Below, one piece after another: positions 10,079 to 20,800 of a stretch of DNA of 64,000 nt. The stretch comes from Pegea sp. RAD2-039 (taxonomy: Eukaryota > Chordata > Thaliacea > Salpida > Salpidae), in NCBI GenBank assembly GCA_034620365.1, contig JAQGEQ010000379.1, forward strand, positions 434,001 through 498,000. Direction: 5' to 3'. The position numbers were made by a program, and so were the translations under genes. The notes below the pieces were generated by a model, which made no database searches, was not told the DNA's origin, and saw only the letters and a list, made by a program, of their open reading frames with translations. Positions within the stretch are counted from its first letter, which is position 1; every line of letters begins with the position of its first letter.

Positions 10079-12200
10079 TCTATCTTTCAGTTGACTGTGG
10101 AAGAGAGAGTCATTTGAAGCTATCGTTCCAACATTTTCAATTGCTATTAAGCGGTTTCATATTGCGCTTGGAGTATCCTCACAGCAAAGGCAAGAACAGA
10201 CGATATTGCGTTTGTCTTTTTAAAGCTCTCCATACAACAAATCTTTTGGCATCGATCCGACTTCAATAAGAAGGATGTGTCCGAGCCATCAAAGACTGTG
10301 TCAGACTAGTACGATTTAAGATTTTCTTCTTTGAAACCTTTTGCTTCTTCTTTAAACGTAATATACGATGAAAGATAAAGATATTAAATTTAGTTTTTAG
10401 CCTTCGACAAGTATTGTAAAAATAATAAATAAATATATAGATTATTTTTTTTGAATTTTAGTTTAATTATTTTGACAATGATATTGAATTAAATTTTTTA
10501 ATTTAAAATTGTTTGAAGTTTGTTGTTCTAGTTGCTTATTAAATCATATTATATTTGTTTTTCTGAACTAAATCAATTTACTATAATGATTTTCTTATTG
10601 AATTTATTTTTTTTTTATTCTAAATAAATTGATAATAAATAATTTGAGGTATTATTATTCAGATATATATTCAAATATTATTTATTTAATTTCTTTTAAA
10701 TAATTTTCTTTAGATTTCTTTTAATTTAGATTTTTTGTAATTCACAGCATTTTTACATTTTTGTTTAATAAAATTTGATTTTTAAAGTTGTTTTTATCTA
10801 ATTATATATATTATAAATTTTTTTAGTATTAAATAATTTTCATATTTTTAAAAAACTTAAAATTTTTGTTGTTTTACTTTTTATATTATAATCTTAATTA
10901 AACATTACATTTTTTTTTATTAAACTTCATAAAAATATTGATATAATTAGTATTAATAAAGAATTATTAGTAGAAAATATATTTAGTACTTATGCATACT
11001 TTATAAAATAAATTTATAATTATTATTTTTAAACTTTTATTTTCAGATCATCATGAAAATAATCTTGAAATCTTTTTAACATCTTCTTTTGGAGTTTTTT
11101 TATGAAAACATCATGATTGCCCAATTTCTGTTCTTATCTCAGTTCATACTAAACTGTGAGTTTACTAACATAATAAATAGTTCTTAGTTTAAGTTATATT
11201 AAGTCAATTTTATGGTAGAAAACTTTTAAGAACTCATATGTTCACTATAAACTTGATTTTCAACATCTTAAACTCCAATAATTTGAAATGATTTGTAAAA
11301 TGAAGATGTTATGTACTTGTGACAACTAATTGCCTAAAACTTACAATTGTCAAAAACTTTGAGTGAGAACCATGTCATCTTGTAGTTGATGTTCACTTCA
11401 TCACATTCACTTGTAGCTGCCCTTGTTTATACCCACAGATTATGATTATTTCAACTTTTAATAAGTACTTCTACTGAAGCAAATGTACATTCAGGGTATT
11501 TTATTGTCACTATCATGAGCTTTCATTGTTTCAGATTGAAGACTTTTTGTTGCACAGAAAAACAAATCATGTATTTATTAGATGCCGACTATCTACAAAA
11601 TAAAAATCATAGATTGAAGTTAAACAAGATGGGACATCATCTCTTATATTCGAACTTCTCCTTCTGCTAGCTTATTAATTGCAGCTCTTTTCTCTGCTTT
11701 TAATAATTTTGGTTCTTGTTGGTTGACTGACTGTAAGTTTTGAGTCTTCAATATTTTATTAACTGATTTTCATTTGTTCTCACAAATTATTACAAACTTT
11801 TTCCCTTTTTTTCTAACTCTTCTTTGTCTACTTCAAAAGTTGGGATTATAAGACACAGAATTTGACAAACTATTACTTCTTAGGATTATATGTATTTTTG
11901 GCATCAATTTTGAGGTCATTTGAAAACCAGATCTTTTTACAATAAAATTGTCATCATATGATATGTCTGTACCAGCCAAAGGTTTGTCATCCTTAAAAGG
12001 TGACCAAGCTACCAGGGCAATGAACTTGTTTAGCTTGATGTTACTTGTGTTTGATGCCTTTTTAGAGCAAGAACTTTCTACATCTGTATATTAGTCATTA
12101 TGATTAAGATGAAGAAATCCAAACAATTTATTATTTATTAACCAGACTATGATAACGTTGGACTTGTAGAATATCACAATCTCATATATCACCGCTCAAT
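10079..12200. other. Non-coding or unresolved stretch upstream of the 53-bp repeat
   Basis: Bases 10085-10320 are of higher G+C and look like a piece of an older element or gene, but both strands are closed by stops. At 11117-11160 an ATG followed by about 14 hydrophobic codons runs into GTGAGT; this could be a signal-peptide exon, but no partner exon was found. The remainder is A/T-rich without recognisable content. Confidence 0.35.
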
Positions 12201-12202
12201 CT

Positions 12203-12478
12203 GAAGAGCACGAGACACCAAACGAATTAGTGGAAGAAGCTGTTGATCCTGTCTCTGAAGAGTCCCAACACCACACGAATTAGTGGAAGAAGCTGTTGAT
12301 CCTATCTCTGAAGAGTCCCAACACCAAACGAATTAGTGGAAGAAGCTGTTGATCCTGTCTCTGAAGAGTCCCAACACCACACGAATTAGTGGAAGAAGCT
12401 GTTGATCCTATCTCTGAAGAGTCCCAACACCAAACGAATTAGTGGAAGAAGCTGTTGATCCTGTCTCTGAAGAGCCCC
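12203..12478. repeat. 53-bp tandem repeat, about five copies
   Basis: The unit begins GAAGAGTCCCAACACC and ends GATCCTGTCTCT. Successive copies alternate between two variants (ACCAAACG with CTGT, and ACCACACG with CTAT), so the true period appears to be a 106-bp dimer. No long frame is conserved through the array, so it is not treated as coding. Confidence 0.9.
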
Positions 12479-12802
12479 GACACAGTTGATTATATCACCG
12501 CAAAATCGTTTTTTGGAGTTTAACATCATCAAATCGATAATCGTGTCTTTTCTGCCTGGAGATATCCCTCTAAAACACCTCATTTAGCAGGCTTTTGTTG
12601 GCAGCACCTATTTCAACATCTCATTTACACTTATTGAGTTTAGTTCACGATACTACTGTCGGTTCCTACTTTGAAGTTCGAATCTTTTTAATCAATCAAT
12701 TGATGAAAGTTTTAGATGAAGAAACGCTCATTTGCTTGTTACTTTTGTAAGCTTGCAAAAAACTGAGTAATTTTATTTATTCAACGCATACATGTATATA
12801 TT

Positions 12803-13085
12803 GTCCACCTCTGTGGTGTAGTGGTTATCAAACCCGCCAAACACGTGGACGGTTCCGGGTTGGAGCACAGGCGGGCACATACTTGCGACAAGGAAAAGTC
12901 CATAAAAACCCCGGTAGAAGGACCATATTAAGATGCAAAACTCTGAATTTAAAAGCGGAGTTGGAGCCTCGTAGGCAGCTTGTCACTGTACTCAGTGTCG
13001 TTCTGATAACTCCTGAGACGTTAGCTGGATGTAGCTGCATCAGTCCTTCTGTTCCTACTTTAGTTACTTTGCTGGCAACGGTTTC
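12803..13085 (+). mobile_element. tRNA-Val-derived SINE, copy 1
   Basis: The first 75 bases resemble tRNA-Val (GTGGTGTAGTGGTTATCA as A box, GGTTCCGGGTTGGAGCAC as a damaged B box) but no longer fold properly. They are followed by a linker starting TTGCGACAAGG and a 125-bp body at 12931-13055. The body contains a hairpin AACTCTG-loop-CGGAGTT. A second copy with the same order lies at 14599-14880. The 3' end is judged from where the two copies stop matching. Confidence 0.75.
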
Positions 13086-13797
13086 CATAATTTCTGCCCC
13101 AGCTTACAGCAAAGCCGTTTTCGACTGAAACATGACAATATTATAAAATAAATAAAATATGACAATTACAAATAATCTAATTTTAAACTTTCCTTAATAA
13201 TTTTTTTGCCGCCAGATGATGCTGTCACCTCCACATTGGCAAGGATGACTCATACCATGGATCTCAAGAAGAATCATCTTCCAGCGCCATCCATAGGACT
13301 GCTAGAAGTCCATCCAATCATTGGATTTTATGATAGTGAAGAAAAGCTGAACCACTCTAATACTTTAGGTCCAACACTCAGTGACCTGGGACAGTGACAT
13401 CAAGGTCAAGGACTATATTTTCTGTCTGGGTCTACTCTGAGAATTGCAGCCACAAGATATTAGGATCAAGTATTGAAAGATTCCAAGTTTTATGGAACTG
13501 ATTCTTCTATGAGAGGTTCTATTTGAAACTTTAAATATTTTTTCATCAAAATTTTTTCTTTGAAAGATAATAACAATCTCTTCTTCTTCTTCTCCTCCAT
13601 TTTTTTCTTCTTCTTCATCTCTTATTCTTCCATTTTCAACCTTTTATCATTTATGATATCAAAATGATCAGATGTCTTCAGATTCGTCATTCAAATTTTA
13701 CTTTCAATATTGATTTATTTTCAAATATTTTGGAAGAGTTTCGAACAACATTTCATATTTTGAAAATGAGTTTTTTCAACAATTAGATCTTGTGTAG
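13086..13797. other. Region between SINE 1 and GOSR1 exon; no exon identified
   Basis: An open frame at 13206-13397 follows a CAG but has no recognisable motif and starts in a chance frame. A CTT-rich pyrimidine tract lies at 13578-13630. I looked for upstream GOSR1 exons here and found none. Confidence 0.4.
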
Positions 13798-14108
13798 AAT
13801 TGCAATGGCTACTAAGGAGAATGTTGGTCAGCAACGAAGAATATTTAAAGGAATAACAACAAGAATAAACAACCTTGCTAGTGAGACATTTATATACAAA
13901 TTGCTTTTATCAAAGATTTTCAAAAAGATTTCATAAAAGCATCAAAAGATCTCTTATGATAAAGATCTCTCTTGCATCTTCAGATCGCTTCCCGGCCATC
14001 AACAATCTCGTGAAGAAAGTGAATCTTCGAAAACGTCGAGATTCGATCATCATCGCTGGAGTGATCAGTTCATGCATCATCCTCATCTTACTTTATTCAC
14101 TCCATTAG
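13798..14108 (+). CDS. GOSR1: Golgi SNARE GOSR1/GS28, last two exons
   Basis: GOSR1 is a Qb-SNARE acting in ER-Golgi and intra-Golgi vesicle fusion. Exon a, 13798-13880, after TGTGTAG and before GTGAGA, encodes the end of the SNARE helix: IAMATKENVGQQRRIFKG, then ITTRINNLA. Exon b, 13984-14108, after CTTCAG, encodes NRFPAINNLVKKVNLRKRRD and a single C-terminal membrane anchor (SIIIAGVISSCIILILLYSLH), stop TAG 14106-14108. Reading phase joins exactly across the 103-bp intron to give Asn in LANRFP. This matches the ends of animal GOSR1 proteins closely from memory, including the invariant-looking RRDS before the anchor. The earlier exons (about 200 residues) were not found in the preceding 3.7 kb. 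They may lie further left, or this is a surviving fragment. Confidence 0.88.
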
Positions 14109-14598
14109 TACTCTTAGATTGAAATCATTCCAATTTTCAAGTCTTATCTATCTCCTGTAAAAATATTTTAATTATCACATGAAGCTAATTACTTGATATT
14201 TATTTATCTATTTGAACTTTATTACAACTTGCTATAGTATTATTGTTACTTTTGTACTTTTCTTTTTTCGTTTTTGTCTTCTTATAAACATGACTCTGTT
14301 TGTTGTTTGAATAATTCAAATTAAATATCATAAAAATATTCTCTTCAAAACTTCGATAAAATCGAAACAATTGAATTTTCTTGATTGGTTGAAAAGTTTG
14401 TAGAAAGTACTCGAAGAAAAATCTCTTCTAAGAAACCTCAGTAGTACTCGAAGTACTTTTGAAACCCAACATCGCTTTTATGATCATTTCATTTAGTTGA
14501 AGGTAATCAAGCGACAATTATTGAAGATTAGAGACATCTATGAGTCCCACTTCTTCCTATGATGATAGTAAAAGTTGAAGTTATTTTAATATTTGTCC
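14109..14598. other. 3' flank of GOSR1
   Basis: A/T-rich, consistent with a 3' UTR and intergenic DNA before SINE 2. No other feature is supported. Confidence 0.45.
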
Positions 14599-14880
14599 GT
14601 TTCTGTAGTATCACAACCACCTAACACGTAGAAGGTCCCAGGTTCGAAGTCGGGCAAACACATATTTGCGACAAGGAAAGTCCACAAAACCTGGTAGGCC
14701 TTATTAGTCTTGTTATGAAAATACTTCTAGAAGATGCAAAACTCCGAATTTAAAAGCGGAGTTGGAGCCTCGTAGACAGCTTGTCACTGTACTCAGTGTC
14801 GTTCTGATAACTCCTGAGACGTTAGCTGGATGTAGCTGCATCAGTCCTTCTGTTCCGCTGCATACTTTGTTGGCGTGGAA
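14599..14880 (+). mobile_element. tRNA-Val-derived SINE, copy 2
   Basis: The head GTTTCTGTAGT...ACCACCTAACACGTAGAAGG keeps the AAC anticodon loop and GGTTCGAAGTC B box, but part of the D-arm is missing. The linker TTGCGACAAGG and the 125-bp body (14732-14856) follow. The body differs from copy 1 at only two positions, whereas the heads differ much more. Contains the hairpin AACTCCG-loop-CGGAGTT (fully paired here). The 3' boundary is approximate. Confidence 0.78.
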
Positions 14881-15506
14881 TCCTGCTGCATGGCCAACAA
14901 CTGGATAACTTCTGTTCGGCGGGCCACGAATTCAAATTCTTTACAACATGGATTGCTTATTACTAGATGAAAGCCATTTTTATTTTTCAAAAGTGCTTCT
15001 TTAAAAGTGCATTCAGTAGTTTTAATAAAACTATTTCCCTTATGAAATAAATAAGAAAGAAATTGAAAATGTAATTAGAGACTAACTAAAGAATTATATT
15101 TCAAAGCTTTTTGTAGTCTCCGTCATGAAAATATTTTAGTTTCATACTTGAATCAATTTCAAGAGAAATCTGTAAAAAGTATTTGTTATCAAATTTCAAT
15201 TAGCTTTCAGTTACAAGTTTCTACAAAACATCAAATGATTTTCAGTTACTTTTATCCTAATTTGATAAAGATGTTTCTGAATTTGTTTTAGAATTGGTTA
15301 ATCAAGATGGTATTTGGTTGATGTCTTTGAATATGATGAAGAATTTGAAGATTTAAGAAAAGATTAACTTTAAATCTTCAGAAATTGTCACTGATGTATT
15401 TTGAGCTTTTATTTCTCGAAAAGTATTCTTTACAATCTTTTAAAAACTTTTTGAATTTAAATTAAAACTGTTTTATGAATAAGAAAATCTTGAAGAATAA
15501 ATCTCA

Positions 15507-15773
15507 TTAATTTTGATCTTTTCTAAGCGACAATTCAAGTCTGGAAAGTTCAGATAAAAGTTGGAAAAATTCTTTTCTATCTTTTTCATATTGTATCTGA
15601 TCTTCATCATCTTTGCTCTGATCATGACGTAAAATCGGTTTTTTTAATCTAAATCTTTCGTGTAAATGAATTAAAGTTGAAACGTTTTCTAAAAGAACTT
15701 TTCTGTTTTCTATCATCATTTTTTTGTCTTCAATTGAAAGATTTTTTAACATTTCTTCAGTAAATTCTGACAT
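15507..15773 (-). CDS. Small charged protein, family S1 (copy 1)
   Basis: An ATG-initiated 88-residue frame with stop TAA. It is about 60% identical, end to end, to the 88-residue frame at 39180-39446, with the shared blocks TEEMLKNLS, NRKVLL, DQIQYE and a common terminus KDQN. Exact conservation of length, start and stop between dispersed copies argues strongly for a real protein. It is Lys/Glu-rich and predicted mostly helical, with no signal peptide or membrane segment. No known family recognised. The flanks of the two copies do not align for long, so the duplication is not recent. Confidence 0.75.
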   Translation of the reverse strand: MSEFTEEMLKNLSIEDKKMMIENRKVLLENVSTLIHLHERFRLKKPILRHDQSKDDEDQIQYEKDRKEFFQLLSELSRLELSLRKDQN

Positions 15774-17805
15774 TTTGATGTTTATAAATAAAATCTTTTA
15801 TAGAAATTGATACAACCTGCTTATATAAACAAATAAAAAATAAATAAATTACTTAATAAACAAATAAAGTTAAATAATTAAAAAAATAGAATAATCTACT
15901 TCTATTCTAAAATTTTTTCTCATTTTATATCAACATAAATAAAACTAATTTTTTTTTTAATCTAAATACACAAACTTCAAACTTTTCAAAAAAAAAACTT
16001 TTTCAAGATATTTTAGTAGATATCCTGAAATTAATTTTATTCATTTAAATAAATTTTCACCTTTAGTTCATTAAATATTTTTCTATAAATCTATTTATTG
16101 TATTTATATAGTAAAAACTATTATTAAATTATTTTACTTTGACAGAAATCAAATTAGCTAATTGTGAATAAAAATTTTTTTGTTTCAAATTAAGACATGG
16201 AAAAACTTATTCTAAATTTTATTCAGCAATATCAATTATCTAACAATAAAAATTTCAAATATTAATCTTATATTTACTCAAATATTTTTATAACAAACGG
16301 AAAAGAAATCTTTAATGACTTTAGTAACCAATTGTTTAAAAACTAATCAGTTATGATTAGCTTTTTTTGTGTTAATGAGATGAAAAACAAAGCAACAAAC
16401 GTTTTTGTGATTATTATGTTGAAAGATTTGAAATATTATGATAAAATATCAACTGTTTTGATAAAGAAATTAAATTTTTTAATTATTAAAAATGTTTAAA
16501 GGAATTATTTGTTTAGAAACTGAACGTTCAGCAATCAGCTGAATTATTTAGTGATATTACATCCTTCATTTGATAAATATTATATTTATATTCGTTTTTA
16601 TTTGGAATAATGATGAGTAACCGCATATTGAATTAGTGTTTTAGGATGTAAAATTATTTGCAAATTATTTATTAGTTGAAAGAAGAAAAATTTCTTAATG
16701 AATTCAATTTTCAACGTAGAAACTAAAATGTTAAAATTAGTTTTAAACTAAGAACTTTATTAATAACTTGAACCATATCTAGTTTGTTATATTGTTAGAA
16801 AATATTAAATGATTTTTAAAAGATTAATTTATTTTATATTGTGGGCATGTTTGTAAATAATAAGTTACAGGTTTAGAAGATCAAAAGAATTTATAAAAAT
16901 AATCAGTTTTAAAGCTCGAGCAATACTATAAAAAAAGTTATCAATGAACTAACTACTAGTAAACTGTTTATGTATTTTAAAAATATGATATGTACTAATG
17001 ATAGCTAAGTATACTAGATCAAAAAAATAAACAACGCAATTTGTTCTTTTCATTCGTAATTCTTAATTTTATTAACCATAAAAATGAGTATAAGAAAAAT
17101 ATACTAAGAAACAGTTTGTTAATATTTTGGAAGAAATAAATAGAAATTTTTGTGGAATAATTAAAACTTAAAAATTTAAACTAGTAGAAACCTTTTACAT
17201 TTTTTCTTAATAGTTTCCTTTTATTATAAATAAATAAATTATGAATTTTGTAAAAAAATTTAGGTTGAAAGTTTATTGTTTAAATTATGAAAATATTTTC
17301 TTTTATTTTTCGATTTACGAATAAAACATCTTTTTGTTGGCTTTTTAGTAGTTAGAATTAAAGAAATATTTTTGTGAATACTGAATATTGAATTTTAGCG
17401 GCAATTTAATTTAATGTTTAAATAAGTTGTTGCTACTACAATGCAAGCTATTGTATGATGTTCATATAACTACTTATGTTAAAGTGCTTGTAACTTTTAT
17501 ATTACAAAAATGTTAAGTGTTGTTACATATCTTATTGTCAATTTATATTTTACTTTTATATATTTTTCTATATAAATTATTCTTGTTAAATTATTTAAAG
17601 TTTTATTTTTTACTGTAACTTTTAAGTAATTTCATAATTGTTTAACATTTATTAACTTTTTAAAACTCAATTTAAAGCTATTTTATTTATTTTTTTAGCC
17701 TTAAAAGAATTTTTTTAAGTTTTTGAAAATTTTTCAGGTTATTTATTTATATATTTTTCTTTAATATCTGAATATTTACGAAATATTTTAACTGAATTGC
17801 TTAAA
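15774..17805. other. A+T-rich intergenic stretch
   Basis: About 2 kb of very A/T-rich DNA between the S1 gene and the coiled-coil gene. No exon or repeat recognised. It may contain the promoters of both divergent genes. Confidence 0.5.
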
Positions 17806-20800
17806 ATGGAAAGTAAGTATTTTTAATTTATTTATTTCTACAATTTGTATGGTTTCATATAAATTCTATTTCAAAATATCATTTAAGTAATTTCCTTCAA
17901 CAAATGAATTATAATATTTTCATTCTCTTTATTATCTTTAATATTTCTTAATTTCTTTAATAATTGATTATTTTCTAGATTATTTAAGTTAAAATATGAT
18001 ATATAACACCTTTTCATTATCTTTGAGGTCATATTGTTGTTTGTTTGTTACAAGAGCTTTTTATAATTTGTTTTTTTTCAGTCATGTGTTGAATAAAATA
18101 AATATAATTTGTATAAAATCTGCTTTTATTTTTCAAGGAGTGAATAATGATGAAAGCCAATTACAAGATGATTCTATTTTATCTGCTTTGTCGGTTAGTG
18201 AGTTTTTGTAATTATTTTTTATTTGCATTTTACTTTTAGTAATCACTAGTTATAATTTAATTTATATTTTTAGCTTGCTTCAATCCCTAATCTAATTGAT
18301 GAAGATTCTGATGAAAGTTTTATGAAATCTTGTTGTAAGTTAAGTTTCAATTTGATATTTTTAAACTTAATACATATTTTATAGCATCTAAATTTGTTTG
18401 TTCATCAACACCCGCTACAAAAGCTAAGAAGTCTTCATTAAATGGTAAGTTTTGTTTTTGATGATGTAATTTAAAAATATTAATAAAAATTTGATTTTTT
18501 TAACAAGTGACATTACCAGTTTCTGCATTTATCTTGTTCAATTTGTATTTTACTTGTAAATCTGCAGTGTTTTTATTCTTTTTATATCAGTTATAATGAT
18601 TTTTTAAACCTTTTTAATATCTTTCTGCTTATATTAACTTGTTTTGTTTACTTTAAGAGCTGTAGAATTTGTCACTTTCATGCTTTGAATAAATAGAAAA
18701 ATATTAAAGTTGTTAATATGTTATTAGGTTCTTGTAGTTCTAAGAAATTAGAAGAAAAAGAAAATGTTATGAATTCAACATATACTGTGAAAGGTGAGAA
18801 GTTGTTAAAATGAAATTTGTTTATCTTAAATATTTTCATAAAATTTGAAAAAGTTATTTCTAAAAAAAAACAGTTTTCAAATATTTCAAAGTTTATTCTA
18901 CTTGAAATAAATATTTTCAACTTTCTATTGTCACATTCTCATTTTGAAATATGCATGGATATTTTATAATAAAATTTTCAGCTCTTTTATTGAAGCTTTT
19001 TATTGTATCAACTTTGTTTTCTTTTCATTCATATTTTCCTGTTAGTTAAACTAGTCTTAAAAAAAGTTATGTAAACAGTTTTGAAGTCTTTATTTACTAT
19101 AAGAGGTTTGGTTTTAATATCTAATTTGCTCAAATACTAAAACTAGACAAGAAAACTAATTTTTTTTATTAGTTTAATAAAATTTTAATTATATTTTCCC
19201 ACAATTTATCTTATTTAAATTTTTATTTTATGGAAAGTTTTCCAGTTATTTCAGAATTTTAATTATTTTATTTTCAGATACTAATGAATCACAGAATCAA
19301 CCAAATGATTCAACACATGCTACAACTTCTTCAAATCCAGTTTCTGAAGCACCAAGTACAAGTTCAAAGCTTCCAAAAAAGGTTTTAATTCTCTTCGACT
19401 TGTTATTACGTAGTGATGACGTCATCAACAATTTCCATACAGACTATGACAAAAAAAATAAAAATGCCACGAATGAATGCAGCTGCAAATGCGCGACTAC
19501 AAGTTAGTAAAATACTCGATTGTGATTGGTTGATTGAAAAATGTAATTTTATGAATGAATATTTTTTTATTAATTTCACTTGAAGCAGTTTTTCTTGTAA
19601 ATTATTGGTTATTGCAAACATGAATATTTCAACCAAGTTTTCTAATTGTAAAATTCTTGAAATTTATTTTTCTGAATTTCACGCTTCAATGATTTTGACG
19701 TAAAATTATTACTGCGAAATCGACATTCATTGTTGTCATAGCAACTAATTCGCTGAAAAGCTGCCACGTGACTTTTGTTGTCACAGCTACTATATACATT
19801 CACTCATTAACATTTAATTTTGATGATGACGTCATATTATCAGAAGTTATTCTAGATGATGACGTCATCAATGACTACACTTCTGTTGATAAAAGTAAAT
19901 TTTTGAATTTAAACAAAACTGATGACGTCATTCTTGTAGATGGCGTCACCAAGACCAACCTCATCAGCTTCATCTATAAGACCAGTTTATAATTTAAGAC
20001 GAACAACAACTGATAATACTAAAGCTTCAAAAGCTAGAAGTGGTCCCATAACTGAAATACCATCAATACCAATACGGAGTCGAAGCAAAAAATCATCAAA
20101 TATACCAAAAAAAACCATTCCAGTACCATCAGCAGCAACTAGTATCAGTAGAAGAACCAGTTTGTTGCCACCATCTGCTACTGGTTTGAAGAAAAAAGCT
20201 GGAAGCAAAAAAAGTTTGTAAATTTAAAAATATAAGTTAATTTTGAAATTGCTAAAAAAAAGCCAAAAAGTTAATTTTTGGGCCAGAAAAGTAAAAAGCC
20301 AGAAAGACCATTTTAAAGCCACTTAAAGGAAAATCTAAAAAATTTATTTGAAATACCAAAATCATCGTAACCATGCCAACAAGCTTTTAAAATGCTTTCT
20401 GCTTAACCTCAAATTATTCTATTTTTGGAATGACGTCATCAAATGACGTCATTTTAAACGATCGTCTTGAAATGCATTTTACTACTACTAGAAAATCATT
20501 TACAGTTTAGCTTGATGACGTCATTAAAAGTAGTTGTTTCATCAGATGGTTGGTTTACTGGTTACTGGTTGGTTTACTGGTTCATTTCTTTTGCTATTTT
20601 TTTGAAGAATTTTTATTCAGTTTTTAGTTTCGGAAAATTTCTTTCAAAAAAATTTTTGATTTTGAAAAAAAGTAGTTTAAAGAAATTTGAATATTTTCAG
20701 TTGATAGTGTGACGTCATCAGAATCTTTGCAAGCTGAATCATCTACGAATCCTTTGACGTCATCATCGCGTCTCCAGAAACCAACAAGTAACTCTAATGA

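Noticed and set aside
12803-12880. A fifth tRNA-Val gene
   Set aside because: A and B boxes are recognisable but the acceptor and T stems do not pair, and the sequence continues into a body shared with another copy. It is a SINE head.
14599-14663. A sixth tRNA-Val gene
   Set aside because: Part of the D-arm is missing and the same SINE body follows.
17996-18211. A separate small protein gene
   Set aside because: The frame runs from intron sequence (an R1 repeat) into exon 2 of the coiled-coil gene. The spliced model explains it better.
19768-19992. An independent 74-residue protein
   Set aside because: It lies mostly in an intron and consists of residues from repeated TGACGTCA palindromes. 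It overlaps exon 7 in a different frame.
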